Below, one piece after another: positions 39,792 to 48,897 of a stretch of DNA of 64,000 nt. The notes under the pieces were generated by a model, which saw only the letters and a list, made by a program, of their open reading frames with translations, was not told the DNA's origin and made no database searches. Origin of the DNA: Pseudomonas sp. ERMR1:02. Its GTDB lineage: Bacteria; Pseudomonadota; Gammaproteobacteria; Pseudomonadales; Pseudomonadaceae. The translations under genes were made by a program, and so were the position numbers. The stretch's first letter is position 1. Every line of letters begins with the position of its first letter. The stretch spans positions 186,001 to 250,000 of the forward strand of contig NZ_NKJI01000004.1 in assembly GCF_002277815.1 (NCBI RefSeq), read 5' to 3'.

Positions 39792-41228
39792 TCAAATCTC
39801 CTTGGTCAGGCTGATGCCCGCATCAGCGTGCTCGTCATCGGCTGCCGACAGCGGACGCGCCGGCGTGCGTTTCTGGCCGGGCCCTCCGTCGTTGGTTTCC
39901 TTGCCCTCGTCGACCTTCGGCCCTTTGCGCACCAGGCGCATCATGTAGCCCAAACCGGCGCCGAACAGCGCGAAATAAACCACGACAAACAGGATCAACG
40001 TGATGCTCATCTGCATGAAGCTATGGTTGGAAGACGCATCCGCCGTGCGCATCAGGCCATACACCACCCATGGCTGACGGCCGATTTCAGTGGTAAACCA
40101 GCCGGCGAGAATCGCGATCAGGCCCGATGGCCCCATCCACAACGCCAGGTACAGGAACGGTCGCGATGTGTAGAGCGTGTCGCGTTTGCGCAGCCACAGG
40201 CTCCACAGACCGGTGAAGATCATCAGGAAACCCAGGCCGACCATGATCCGAAACGACCAGAACACGATGGTCGAATTCGGCCGGTCTTCAGGCGGGAATT
40301 CCTTGAGGGCTGGCACCTGTTTGTCCAGCGAGTGAGTCAGGATCAGGCTGCCCAGGTACGGGCTCTCGACGGCAAATTTGGTCCTCTCTTCTTTCATATC
40401 CGGCCAGCCGAACAGGATCAGCGGGGTCGGCTCGTTGCCTTTGTTTTCCCAGTGGCCTTCGATCGCGGCGATTTTGGCTGGCTGATGCTCAAGGGTGTTG
40501 AGGCCGTGGAAGTCACCGATAACGGCCTGTATCGGCGCGACGATCAGCGCCATCCACATCGCCATCGAGAGCATCTTGCGGATCGCCGGGTTGTCCTTGC
40601 CGCGCAGCAAGTGCCAAGCCGCGGAGGAGCCTACGAAGAATGCCGTCGCGACGAACGCCGCCGTGGCCATGTGCATCAGGCGATACGGGAATGAAGGGTT
40701 GAAGATCACCGCGAACCAATCGGTTGGAATGACTTGGCCGTTAACGATCTCAAAACCTTGCGGGGTCTGCATCCAACTGTTGGAGGCGAGAATCCAGAAG
40801 GTCGAGATCAAGGTGCCGATGGCAACCATGACCGTGGCAAAAAAGTGCAAGCGGCGTCCGACCTTGTTCCAGCCGAACAGCATCACGCCGAGGAAACCGG
40901 CTTCAAGGAAGAAAGCCGTCAGTACTTCGTACGTCAGTAACGGCCCGGTTACGGAGCCGGCGAAGTCCGAGAAGCGACTCCAGTTGGTGCCGAACTGATA
41001 GGCCATGACCAGCCCCGAGACCACGCCCATGCCGAAGTTGACGGCAAAGATCTTCGACCAGAAATGGTAGAGGTCACGGTAGGTATCGTTATGGGTTTTC
41101 AGCCACAAGCCTTCGAGTACGGCCAGGTAACTCGCCAGGCCAATGGTGATGGCAGGGAACAGGATGTGAAACGAGATAGTGAACGCGAACTGAATTCGGG
41201 CGAGATCAAGTGCCTCTAAACCGAACAT
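39792..41228 (-). CDS. cydA: Cytochrome bd-type quinol oxidase subunit I (CioA type)
   Basis: Heme-carrying subunit of the terminal quinol oxidase, 478 residues. It starts MFGLEALDLARIQFAFTISF with the family heme-ligand His soon after (FHILFPAITIG). The quinol-site and family signature is GWFTTEIGRQPWVVYG (about 385-400). The quinol loop is short, as in cyanide-insensitive (Cio) oxidases and unlike E. coli CydA. GAGGA precedes this ATG; 36 codons of upstream frame are rejected. A perfect Anr/Fnr site lies about 160 bases before the start. Confidence 0.94.
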   Translation of the reverse strand: MFGLEALDLARIQFAFTISFHILFPAITIGLASYLAVLEGLWLKTHNDTYRDLYHFWSKIFAVNFGMGVVSGLVMAYQFGTNWSRFSDFAGSVTGPLLTYEVLTAFFLEAGFLGVMLFGWNKVGRRLHFFATVMVAIGTLISTFWILASNSWMQTPQGFEIVNGQVIPTDWFAVIFNPSFPYRLMHMATAAFVATAFFVGSSAAWHLLRGKDNPAIRKMLSMAMWMALIVAPIQAVIGDFHGLNTLEHQPAKIAAIEGHWENKGNEPTPLILFGWPDMKEERTKFAVESPYLGSLILTHSLDKQVPALKEFPPEDRPNSTIVFWSFRIMVGLGFLMIFTGLWSLWLRKRDTLYTSRPFLYLALWMGPSGLIAILAGWFTTEIGRQPWVVYGLMRTADASSNHSFMQMSITLILFVVVYFALFGAGLGYMMRLVRKGPKVDEGKETNDGGPGQKRTPARPLSAADDEHADAGISLTKEI

Positions 41229-41389
41229 AAGTCTTCCTCTGTCAGGTAGTACGGCTGCGGGCTGGAAGCCTGCACCCACGGCCCCCACGGATAATGGAGT
41301 GTGGCGAATCTCTATTTGTTCTTTTTTTACACGCATCGCTACGCAGGGAGTCTGGCCTTACGGCCGCCGGATCAATTCCTTTGAGAGTT

Positions 41390-41403
41390 TTGATCTGGAT
41401 CAA
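41390..41403. promoter_or_regulatory. Anr/Fnr box upstream of cydAB
   Basis: TTGATCTGGATCAA is a perfect match to TTGAT-N4-ATCAA. It lies 162 bases before cydA. In P. aeruginosa ANR represses cioAB when oxygen is low, so oxygen control is expected here too. Confidence 0.8.
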
Positions 41404-41506
41404 GCAATGTTGAAAGAGTAGTCCCATTTGCGAGGATGAACCGCGTGGTCTTTTGCCGCGTGACAAGTTGCCTCATGGGCACCGTTATGATCTGCAACAC
41501 AATCCC

Positions 41507-41595
41507 TGTGGGAGTGGGCTTGCCCGCGAAAGCGGTATATGAGTTACATCATTTTTGGTTGTGCCACCGTCTTCGCGGGCAAGCCCGCTCCCACA
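41507..41595. repeat. REP pair, GTGGGAG variant
   Basis: TGTGGGAGTGGGCTTGCCCG faces CGGGCAAGCCCGCTCCCACA in the 483-base gap between cydA and the MFS gene. The gap also holds the Anr box and otherwise shows nothing clear. Confidence 0.85.
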
Positions 41596-41711
41596 GGGTT
41601 TTATCGGGCTAAAGAAATCGATGTCTGGCTAACGAAATTTTCCGGCATGGCAACTTCCTGTTACAGCTTGGTGATAGTCTCGCCCTTCCCCTCCCCCAGA
41701 TTCGCCTTCAA

Positions 41712-42950
41712 ATGCCCAGCCAAGAGCCCTTGCTGTTACGTCACCACCGCCCCTTCCTTGCCTTCTGGCTGGCCCGGGTTTTTACTGCCAGCGGCTTTCA
41801 GATGCTCACAGTGGCCATTGGCTGGAACCTTTACCAACTGACCGGCAACGTGCTCGATCTGGGGCTGGTAGGGCTGGTGGAGTTCGCGCCGCGTGTGCTG
41901 TTCATGCTGCACACCGGGCACGTCGCGGACCGCTACGACCGGCGCAAAGTTGCGGCGATCTGCCAGTCCCTGCAGGCACTGATAGCCCTTTCGCTAGCCA
42001 TCGGCAGCGCGACCGACCATGTCACCCGGGAAATGATCTTCATCCTCGCCTTCCTGCTGGGCGCCGCCCGATCCTTCGAGATGCCGACCACCCAGGCCTT
42101 GCTGCCGAGTATTGTGCCCAGCGCCTTGTTCCCCCGGGCCGTGGCCGCCGCGCAATCGGCCCAGCAATCAGCGACCATCGTCGCCCCGGCTCTCGGCGGT
42201 TTGCTTTACGCCTTCGGCAGCGTGTGGGTCTATGGCCCGACAGTGATCCTCTACATCATTGCCTGCACGCTGATGCTCAACTTGCCGGCCCGGCAAACGC
42301 CACTGAACAAAGGCAAAGCCACCCTGGACTCGCTGCTCGCCGGGATCCGCTTCATTCGCAGTCGCCCGGATATTCTCGGGGCGATCTCCCTGGACCTGTT
42401 CGCCGTCCTGCTCGGTGGCGCGACGGCGCTGCTGCCGGTATTCGCCAAGGACATTCTGCTCACCGGCCCGTGGGGCCTGGGCCTGTTGCGCTCGGCGCCG
42501 GCGGTGGGTGCGCTGCTGATGTCGCTGTTCCTGGCAAGGTTTGCCGTGGAACGCAATGTCGGGCGGGTGATGTTCACCGCCGTAGGGGTATTCGGCGTGG
42601 CGACCATCGCCTTCGGCCTGTCGACGTCACTCTGGTTTTCGCTGGCTGTGCTGGTGGTGTTGGGTGCGGCTGACATGATCAGCATGGTCATCCGTGCGTC
42701 TTTCGTGCAACTGGAAACCCCGGACGAAATGCGCGGCCGGGTCAGCGCGGTGAACGGTCTGTTCATCGGCGCTTCGAACCAGTTGGGTGAATTCGAATCC
42801 GGCCTGACCGCACACTGGTTCGGCACCGTACAGGCGGTGGTCATGGGCGGCATCGGCACGCTGGTGGTGACGGGTACCTGGATCAAACTTTTCCCGACTC
42901 TGGCCCAGCGCGATCGAATGCATGTGCCGGTGCAGGAGATGAAAGTTTGA
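41712..42950 (+). CDS. MFS transporter (EntS/MdfA-like exporter)
   Basis: A 412-residue 12-segment transporter of the major facilitator group, closest in style to the EntS branch (MFS_3). It starts MPSQEPLLLRHHRPFLAFWL, has the loop 2-3 motif GHVADRYDRRKV and the later MRGRVSAVNGLFIGASNQLGE, which is typical of that branch. It may export a siderophore or drug; the substrate cannot be told from sequence. It stands alone, with no siderophore genes nearby. Confidence 0.85.
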   Translation: MPSQEPLLLRHHRPFLAFWLARVFTASGFQMLTVAIGWNLYQLTGNVLDLGLVGLVEFAPRVLFMLHTGHVADRYDRRKVAAICQSLQALIALSLAIGSATDHVTREMIFILAFLLGAARSFEMPTTQALLPSIVPSALFPRAVAAAQSAQQSATIVAPALGGLLYAFGSVWVYGPTVILYIIACTLMLNLPARQTPLNKGKATLDSLLAGIRFIRSRPDILGAISLDLFAVLLGGATALLPVFAKDILLTGPWGLGLLRSAPAVGALLMSLFLARFAVERNVGRVMFTAVGVFGVATIAFGLSTSLWFSLAVLVVLGAADMISMVIRASFVQLETPDEMRGRVSAVNGLFIGASNQLGEFESGLTAHWFGTVQAVVMGGIGTLVVTGTWIKLFPTLAQRDRMHVPVQEMKV

Positions 42951-42982
42951 AGCGTCGCTGATTACAGATTTGCCGACAAGGT

Positions 42983-43019
42983 GCGATACATAAATAACGC
43001 ATAAAGTGTAATGTATCGC
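42983..43019. promoter_or_regulatory. Inverted repeat, probable HigA operator
   Basis: GCGATACAT (42983-42991) and its exact complement ATGTATCGC (43011-43019) flank a 19-base AT-rich spacer, ending 15 bases before the higB start. Antitoxins of this class bind such dyads to repress their own operon. Confidence 0.65.
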
Positions 43020-43034
43020 CTTACACTCATCCAC

Positions 43035-43312
43035 ATGATCAAATCCTTTCAGCACAAAGGCCTTCGGGGCTTCTATGAAACTGGTTCGACACGTGGGATA
43101 CGTGCAGACCATGCCAAGCGCCTGTCTCGAATGCTGCAGTTCATGGATCGCGCGACTGCACCCGGCGATCTCGATATTCCAGGATGGCGACTACACCCGC
43201 TCAGGGGGAGTTGAACAACTACTGGTCACTGAGTGTTTCAGGTAACTGGCGGGTAATTTTCCGCTTTGTCGGTTCGGACGTAGAGCTGGTCGACTATCTG
43301 GACTATCACTGA
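43035..43312 (+). pseudogene. higB: HigB-type RelE toxin, frameshifted as sequenced
   Basis: mRNA interferase toxin of a type II system. The first part (MIKSFQHKGLRGFYETGSTR ... WRLHPL) is HigB-like. The frame ends early at RGS because a G run at 43204-43208 has five G. Six G gives RLHPLRGELNNYWSLSVSGN and the family end FRFVGSDVELVDYLDYH, 92 residues, the usual HigB length. It is followed after 13 bases by higA. Without the change the toxin would lack its catalytic C-terminal half. Confidence 0.88.
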
Positions 43313-43325
43313 AAGGAGGCAGGAC

Positions 43326-43613
43326 ATGCCCATGCACAACCCGCCGCACCCAGGCGAAACATTGTTGTTGGATGTATTGCCCGAACTGGGCATCAGCATC
43401 GCGGAGCTGGCCCGACACCTTGGCTTTGCGCGCCCGCACCTTTCACGGGTGCTGCATGGGCATGCGCCCATCAGTCCGGACCTTGCGGTTCGTCTTGAGC
43501 GCGCTGGAATTGGCAAGGCGCGCATGTGGCTAGGGGTTCAAACTGACTATGATCTGTGGCAAGCGGAACGCCGCGAGCAGCCGGTCATCAAACCCATCGC
43601 TGCTCACGCCTGA
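43326..43613 (+). CDS. higA: HigA-type antitoxin
   Basis: A 95-residue helix-turn-helix protein (MHNPPHPGETLLLDVLPELG) with the HigA/VapI motif ISIAELARHLGFARPHLSRV, then IGKARMWLGVQTDYDLWQA. It has a strong AAAGGAGG site, so it is translated well compared with the toxin. It would neutralise HigB and repress the operon at the upstream dyad. Start at 43326; a second Met three codons on is possible. Confidence 0.92.
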   Translation: MPMHNPPHPGETLLLDVLPELGISIAELARHLGFARPHLSRVLHGHAPISPDLAVRLERAGIGKARMWLGVQTDYDLWQAERREQPVIKPIAAHA

Positions 43614-43618
43614 CGTTT

Positions 43619-44170
43619 CTAAACCACTAGCTCCCCCGCCACCTTCGCCCGCGTGGCTTTGCCACACAGCTGTTCCACCAGCGTCAGGGCAAATGCCAGT
43701 GCGGCGCCTGAACCCTGGGCGGTAATGCAGTTGCCATCGACCACTACCGGTTTATCGACGAAGTTGCAGCCTGACAGTTGGTGACTGGCAGAGGGCAGAC
43801 AGGTCATGCGCCGCTGGCGCAGTACACCGAAGGTTTGCAGCGCCAGTGCCGGTGCTTCGGCGATGCCCGCGAACAGGCGACCGGCCGCAGCCTGGTCCTT
43901 GATCAGTTGTTGCAGGGGTTGATGTGCCGCCAGATGTTGCGCCCCCACGGCGCCGCCGGGCAGGACGATCAGGTCGAAAGGTTGGGCCAGCAAGTCCACC
44001 AGCATCGCATCGGTGGTGAGGCGAGTACCGCGGGCGCAGGTGAGCATGCGCCGCCCTTCGATGCTCGCCACTACCACTTCCACCTTGGCACGACGCAGCA
44101 CATCGACCAAGGTTACGGCTTGCAGATCATCGATGCCCTCGGCGAGGGTAATCAAAGCTCTAAAGGTCAT
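43619..44170 (-). CDS. DJ-1/PfpI family protein without the usual active-site cysteine
   Basis: A 183-residue protein with the DJ-1 fold order: ITLAEGIDDLQAVTLVDVLR (the conserved Glu near 11), DLIVLPGG at about 72, and the nucleophile elbow. In DJ-1 and YajL the elbow reads A-I-C-A. Here it is AGIAEAP, so the catalytic Cys is Ala. Two later cysteines (MTCLPSAS, SGCNF) are in other positions. It is often annotated as a ThiJ protein. A glyoxalase or deglycase role is therefore doubtful. The start is MTFRALITL; the upstream frame overlaps the DUF4879 gene. Confidence 0.85.
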   Translation of the reverse strand: MTFRALITLAEGIDDLQAVTLVDVLRRAKVEVVVASIEGRRMLTCARGTRLTTDAMLVDLLAQPFDLIVLPGGAVGAQHLAAHQPLQQLIKDQAAAGRLFAGIAEAPALALQTFGVLRQRRMTCLPSASHQLSGCNFVDKPVVVDGNCITAQGSGAALAFALTLVEQLCGKATRAKVAGELVV

Positions 44171-44240
44171 GAGTGCAATCCACAGAATGATCCTTAAAGC
44201 GTAGTCAGCTTTCCCTAGCCTTGTTCGAGGCCCGCTGTTT

Positions 44241-44285
44241 CTTGATGTGAAGCTACTTGATGTAAAGCTACTTGATATAAAGCTG
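44241..44285. repeat. 15-bp tandem repeat, three copies, spanning a stop codon
   Basis: CTTGATGTGAAGCTA, CTTGATGTAAAGCTA and CTTGATATAAAGCTG in tandem. On the minus strand each unit reads Leu-Tyr/His-Ile-Lys-stop, and the stop of the DUF4879 gene is in the first unit read. Confidence 0.85.
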
Positions 44286-44705
44286 CGTCGACAAAGTGTT
44301 GCCCGGTGCATTGATCGAGGTGTTGCTGAAGGTGAACGTGCCTTCCTGTTTGCCCGCCAGATCGAAAACGTACAAATTGCCGACGGTTTTTCGACCGGCC
44401 ACACAATCGGTCAGGTTGCCGTTATCGTAGGCGCAGACCGGTGTGCGGGTTCCGTTCACGTCGAAACCATCCAGTGCGACATGGGGCTGGCTACGACCGT
44501 AGCCCACTTCCAGCACGTAGATCCTGATGTTCGGGCCACTGTGATTGCAGCGCGTCTGCGTCTGTCCTTCGTCAATCGACTCGAAACCACAGCCCGGCGA
44601 CTCGACCTTGAGCACTTTCACCTGGGTCAACGGCGGTGCCGAGGCCGCCGAGGCGGTTTGTGCCCCCAGGAACATTGCCATCAAGATAAACAGACACTTT
44701 TTCAT
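44268..44705 (-). CDS. DUF4879 family secreted protein
   Basis: A 145-residue exported protein: signal peptide MKKCLFILMAMFLGAQTASA, then a domain with three or four cysteines (SPGCGFESIDEG, TRCNHSG, TPVCAYDNG, LTDCVAG) that fits DUF4879 (YolA-like). The mature protein is probably disulfide-bonded. The function is unknown. Its last codons lie in a 15-bp tandem repeat that contains the stop. Confidence 0.88.
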   Translation of the reverse strand: MKKCLFILMAMFLGAQTASAASAPPLTQVKVLKVESPGCGFESIDEGQTQTRCNHSGPNIRIYVLEVGYGRSQPHVALDGFDVNGTRTPVCAYDNGNLTDCVAGRKTVGNLYVFDLAGKQEGTFTFSNTSINAPGNTLSTQLYIK

Positions 44706-44949
44706 GCACTACCCACCAAAAAACTCACCCCGAAAAACCACCTCAAAAACCAGCGCGCAGTATGGCTGACTCCGGCTAAACGCAAAACATCGACGACGAT
44801 CACCGCCATAAGCAGCCATAACCCCACGCGACTGGTATGATGCGCGGCTTTTTCCGACCCACCGTAAATTCCCAGGCGCCTGCAGCGGCCTGTGCTTTGC
44901 TGTTGAGGTCGATACATTCACGGCGCCGGGCGCGCCACGGGGAGCAGAC

Positions 44950-46245
44950 ATGCTGGAAAGGCTGTTTCAACTCAAGGCACACAACACCAACGTACGTACC
45001 GAGATTCTCGCGGGCGTCACGACCTTTTTGGCCATGGCATACATTCTGTTCGTTAACCCGAGCATCCTCGGCGAGACTGGCATGGACAAGGGCGCAGTGT
45101 TCGTCGCCACCTGTCTGGCAGCCGCTTTCGGCTCCACGGTGATGGGCCTGATCGCCAACTACCCGATCGCCCTCGCACCGGGCATGGGCCTGAACGCCTT
45201 CTTCACCTATACCGTGGTCCTGCACATGGGTCACACCTGGCAAGTGGCGCTGGGTGCGGTGTTCATCTCGGCGGTTTGCTTCTTTCTGCTGTCGATCTTC
45301 CGTATCCGTGAATGGATCATCAACAGCATCCCGCTGCCGCTGCGTTCGGCGATTGCTGCAGGCATCGGCCTGTTCCTGGCACTGATCGCCCTGCACAACG
45401 CCGGCATTGTGGTCAGCAATCCGGCGACCATGGTTGGCCTCGGTGATCTGAAACAACCGGCACCGATCCTCGCCACGCTCGGCTTTGCCCTGATCGTCGC
45501 CCTCGAAGCCCTCGCCGTGCGCGGTGCGGTGTTGATAGGCATTCTGGTCGTGACCATCGTGTCCATCGTCATGGGCTTTACCCCGTTCGGTGGTGTGATG
45601 TCGATGCCCCCTTCGCTGGCGCCGACCTTCCTGCAACTGGACATCAAGGGCGCACTGGACATTGGTCTGGTCAGCGTGATTTTCGCCTTCCTGTTCGTCG
45701 ACCTGTTCGACAACTCTGGCACCCTGATCGGCGTCGCCAAACGCGCGGGCCTGATGGGCAAGGACGGCCACATGCCGAAAATGGGCCGCGCCCTGATCGC
45801 CGACAGTACCGCCGCGATGGCCGGTTCCCTGCTGGGCACCTCGACCACCACCAGCTACATAGAATCCGCAGCCGGCGTGAGTGCCGGCGGCCGCACCGGC
45901 CTGACCGCCGTCGTCGTGGCGATCCTGTTCCTGCTGGCACTGTTTTTCTCGCCACTGGCTGCCAGCGTTCCAGCCTTCGCCACCGCGCCGGCACTGCTGT
46001 TCGTCGCCGTGCTGATGACATCCGGCCTGGCCGAAATAGACTGGGACGACATTACGGTTGCCGCGCCGGTGGTGATCACCGCCCTGGCGATGCCGTTCAC
46101 TTATTCCATCGCCAACGGCATCGCCTTCGGTTTCATTGCCTGGACCGCGATCAAGCTGATGTCCGGTCGCGGCCGTGAGCTGAATCCGGCACTGGTGATT
46201 CTGTCGATTCTGTTCGTGATCAAGCTGGGTTGGTTTAACGCATGA
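44950..46245 (+). CDS. NCS2-family purine permease
   Basis: A 431-residue membrane protein of the AzgA-like (adenine/guanine/hypoxanthine) branch of NCS2. It starts [20 protein letters not shown] and has [51 protein letters not shown] and [14 protein letters not shown], all typical of that branch. About 13 segments. GGGGAG precedes the ATG. It overlaps trmA by four bases (ATGA), so the two are translationally coupled. Confidence 0.92.
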   Translation: MLERLFQLKAHNTNVRTEILAGVTTFLAMAYILFVNPSILGETGMDKGAVFVATCLAAAFGSTVMGLIANYPIALAPGMGLNAFFTYTVVLHMGHTWQVALGAVFISAVCFFLLSIFRIREWIINSIPLPLRSAIAAGIGLFLALIALHNAGIVVSNPATMVGLGDLKQPAPILATLGFALIVALEALAVRGAVLIGILVVTIVSIVMGFTPFGGVMSMPPSLAPTFLQLDIKGALDIGLVSVIFAFLFVDLFDNSGTLIGVAKRAGLMGKDGHMPKMGRALIADSTAAMAGSLLGTSTTTSYIESAAGVSAGGRTGLTAVVVAILFLLALFFSPLAASVPAFATAPALLFVAVLMTSGLAEIDWDDITVAAPVVITALAMPFTYSIANGIAFGFIAWTAIKLMSGRGRELNPALVILSILFVIKLGWFNA

Positions 46246-47321
46246 CTTTTGATTCCCAGGCCTACGCCGCTCAACTCGAAGACAAGGTCACGCGTCTGCG
46301 TGACCTGCTAGCCCCTTTCGATGCGCCGGAGCCGGTCGTCTTCGACTCGCCACTGCAGAATTTCCGCCTGCGCGCCGAATTCCGCTTATGGCGTGAGGCC
46401 GGCGAGCGCCACTACGCGATGTTTTCCCAGGAAGACAAACGCACGCCGATCCTGATCGAAGAATTCCCGATTGCCAGCCTGCGCATCAATCAGTTGATGC
46501 CGCAGCTCAAAGCAGCATGGCAGGCCAGTTCGGCCCTGAGCCACAAGCTGTTTCAGGTGGAGTTCCTCACCACCCTGGCCGGCGATGCGATGATTACCTT
46601 GTGCTATCACCGCCCGCTGGACGAGCACTGGCACGCGGCGGCCACAAAGCTCGCAGCCGATTTGAACATCAGCATCATCGGCCGCTCCAAGGGTAAACGC
46701 GAAGTCATCGGCCACGATTACGTGGTCGAGAAACTGGACGTCGGCGGTCGCACCTTCAGCTACCGCCAGCCCGAAGGCGCGTTCACCCAGCCAAACGGCA
46801 CCGTGAATCAGAAAATGCTCAACTGGGCGTACGACGCACTCGGTGATCGCGACGACGACTTGCTGGAGTTGTATTGCGGCAATGGCAACTTCACCTTGCC
46901 GCTCGCCACCCGTGTGCGCAAGGTGCTGGCCACCGAAATCAGCAAGACTTCGGTTAACGCGGCATTGAGCAACCTCAGCGAAAACGCTGTGGATAACGTC
47001 ACTCTGGTGCGCCTGTCCGCCGAAGAACTGACCGAAGCGCTGAACGAAGTGCGGCCATTCCGCCGTCTGCACGGCATCGACCTGAAAAGCTACGAGTTCG
47101 GTAGCGTCTTCGTTGACCCACCCCGCGCCGGCATGGACCCGGACACCTGCGAACTGACCCGGCGCTTCGACAACATCCTCTACATTTCCTGCAACCCGGA
47201 AACCCTGGCGGCCAACATCGCCCAACTGCACGACACCCACCGCATCACCCAATGCGCGATGTTCGACCAGTTCCCGTGGACGCATCACATGGAATCCGGG
47301 GTGTTGCTGACCCGGCGGTAA
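46242..47321 (+). CDS. trmA: tRNA (uracil-5-)-methyltransferase TrmA
   Basis: Methylates U54 of the tRNA T-loop. The 359-residue protein has the SAM motif [16 protein letters not shown] (about 205-220), [10 protein letters not shown], and the catalytic Cys in [11 protein letters not shown] near 320. It lacks the TRAM domain and iron-sulfur cysteines of RlmC/RlmD, which fits TrmA. The start overlaps the purine permease stop, and a terminator follows. Confidence 0.95.
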   Translation: MTFDSQAYAAQLEDKVTRLRDLLAPFDAPEPVVFDSPLQNFRLRAEFRLWREAGERHYAMFSQEDKRTPILIEEFPIASLRINQLMPQLKAAWQASSALSHKLFQVEFLTTLAGDAMITLCYHRPLDEHWHAAATKLAADLNISIIGRSKGKREVIGHDYVVEKLDVGGRTFSYRQPEGAFTQPNGTVNQKMLNWAYDALGDRDDDLLELYCGNGNFTLPLATRVRKVLATEISKTSVNAALSNLSENAVDNVTLVRLSAEELTEALNEVRPFRRLHGIDLKSYEFGSVFVDPPRAGMDPDTCELTRRFDNILYISCNPETLAANIAQLHDTHRITQCAMFDQFPWTHHMESGVLLTRR

Positions 47322-47343
47322 TTGCAGAGACCACAAACAAATC

Positions 47344-47367
47344 AGCCGTCATTACGACGGCTTTTTT
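47344..47367 (+). terminator. Intrinsic terminator of trmA
   Basis: Stem AGCCGTC/GACGGCT with a 5-base loop followed by six T, 22 bases after the stop. Confidence 0.9.
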
Positions 47368-47392
47368 GTGGACGACTTCTGACTCACACACC

Positions 47393-47481
47393 TGTAGGAG
47401 CCGGCTTGCTGGCGATGGCGATTTACCAGGCACTGCATTGTTGGCTGATATGCCGTCTTCGCCAGCAAGCCGGCTCCTACA
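47393..47481. repeat. REP palindrome pair (REPIN), CCGG variant
   Basis: TGTAGGAGCCGGCTTGCTGG faces CCAGCAAGCCGGCTCCTACA between trmA and the tautomerase gene. Confidence 0.88.
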
Positions 47482-47520
47482 GTTGATATGCGCATCTACC
47501 TCAACCAACCCGGCTGAGAA

Positions 47521-47726
47521 TTACCCCGGCTGATTTTTTCGATATTCAGTGGTGGTAATGCCCTTATACCCCAGTTATCCGTGTCGATTTCCTCGATCAC
47601 GATGTGGGTCAGCTCTGGCGGTTTGCCGAGGACGCGCTGCAAGGTCTCAGTGATTTCGGCGATGACCTGGGCTTTCTGCTCACGGGTAACGCCGTCACGG
47701 GTAATACGTACGCTGACGAAAGGCAT
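47521..47726 (-). pseudogene. 4-oxalocrotonate tautomerase-like protein, C-terminus frameshifted as sequenced
   Basis: Small tautomerase with catalytic Pro after the start Met (MPFVSVRITRDGVTREQKAQ) and IVIEEIDTDNWG. After NWG the family pattern is Y-x-G-x-T-T-T-E-Y-R. The present frame gives IRALPPLN instead. One more base in the C4 run at 47569-47572 (GGGG coding) restores YKGITTTEYRKNQPG and a stop at 47521, 68 residues. As sequenced the frame runs to 47496. AGGAG precedes the ATG. Divergent from the LysR gene. Confidence 0.83.
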
Positions 47727-47847
47727 GCTGCTTCTCCTGCTCGGCTGATTACGAAAGGCTTACCAATTTAAGCTCAACTGTATCTGTGTGCAGGCATCTG
47801 AGAAATACTGATTCACACACTTCATTTGATCCTTGGCGTAATCAATC

Positions 47848-48759
47848 ATGCAGCGACAATTCGACGATCTTCAGTTGGGCAGCATCGAGCTGTTTTGCCT
47901 GGCCGCCGAGGCCGGCAGCTTCACCGCGGCCGCGCTGGTGGCGGGCGTCACGCCGGCCGCGGTGAGCCGCTCGGTGTCGCGCATGGAAGAGCGTTTGGGC
48001 GTGCGGCTGTTTGCGCGCACTACCCGAAGTGTGAATCTGACCGACAGTGGTCGACGCTATTACGAAGAATGCCGCCAGGCGTTGGCGCAACTGGTGGAAG
48101 CCCAGCGCGAAGTCATGGGCCAGCAGCAGGTACCGTCCGGGACTCTGCGGATCAGTATTCCGACCACGTATGCCCACCACCGGATCCTGCCGTTATTACC
48201 GGCCTTTCGTGCGCGCTTTCCGGCGGTGAAGGTCGAGTCGCACATCAGCAATCGCAACATCGATTTCGTCGGTGAAGGCTATGACATGGCGATTCGCGTG
48301 CGCGCGATTCCTGATTCCGGCCTGATCGCCCGGCAGTTGGAGGATGCTGCGCTGGTGATGATTGCCAGCCCCGACTACCTCAAGCGCGCCGGCACCCCGC
48401 AAACCCTCGACGACTTGCAGCAGCACGAATGCATTCAATACGAACTGCCCAGCAGCGGCCGGCGCATTGCCTGGTTGTTCAATGACAACTTTGTTCCGCG
48501 TGAGATTCTGGCAGAGGGTAACTTCAGCTGCTCTGATGACGTGCTGGGTGGCGTGACGCTGGCCAAACACGGCGCAGGGTTGTTTCAGACTTATCGCTTT
48601 ATCGTCGAAAAAGAATTGGCTGATGGTTCGCTGGTGGAAGTGCTCAAACCCTATGGCGGGCGCTCGCGGCCGTTCACCCTGCTCTACCCGCAAAGCCGCC
48701 ATATGCCCCTGCGATTGCGGGCGTTTATCGATTTCCTGGTGGAGCATTTGCCACGCTGA
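47848..48759 (+). CDS. LysR-family transcriptional regulator
   Basis: A 303-residue regulator with an N-terminal winged helix (about 8-66: GSIELFCLAAEAGSFTAAAL, AAVSRSVSRMEERLGVRLF) and a periplasmic-binding-like effector domain of the CrgA type (from about 95). It diverges from the tautomerase gene across 121 bases, so it may control it. LysR proteins usually also regulate themselves. The effector is unknown. Confidence 0.9.
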   Translation: MQRQFDDLQLGSIELFCLAAEAGSFTAAALVAGVTPAAVSRSVSRMEERLGVRLFARTTRSVNLTDSGRRYYEECRQALAQLVEAQREVMGQQQVPSGTLRISIPTTYAHHRILPLLPAFRARFPAVKVESHISNRNIDFVGEGYDMAIRVRAIPDSGLIARQLEDAALVMIASPDYLKRAGTPQTLDDLQQHECIQYELPSSGRRIAWLFNDNFVPREILAEGNFSCSDDVLGGVTLAKHGAGLFQTYRFIVEKELADGSLVEVLKPYGGRSRPFTLLYPQSRHMPLRLRAFIDFLVEHLPR

Positions 48760-48822
48760 AAACGAAACCGTCCGATCACCGCACACAAACAGCCGGCGAG
48801 CCAGCTCTTCAATTGACCGCAT

Positions 48823-48837
48823 TAACCAGTTAGTACA
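48823..48837 (-). promoter_or_regulatory. Probable TetR operator upstream of aroQ
   Basis: On the minus strand 48823-48837 reads TGTACTAACTGGTTA, with the palindromic core TAACYRGTTA. It matches 12 of 15 bases of a site between quiC1 and the MFS gene. It lies 60 bases before the aroQ start. Confidence 0.6.
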
Positions 48838-48897
48838 ATTTATCTCCACAGGCTGAAATCATCAGCCAATCCAAAAATAAAAAGTGGAGAAACTTTG

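Noticed and set aside
44241..44285. Attachment site or mobile-element scar
   Set aside because: The 15-bp units are in tandem within a gene end, with no integrase or flanking duplication.
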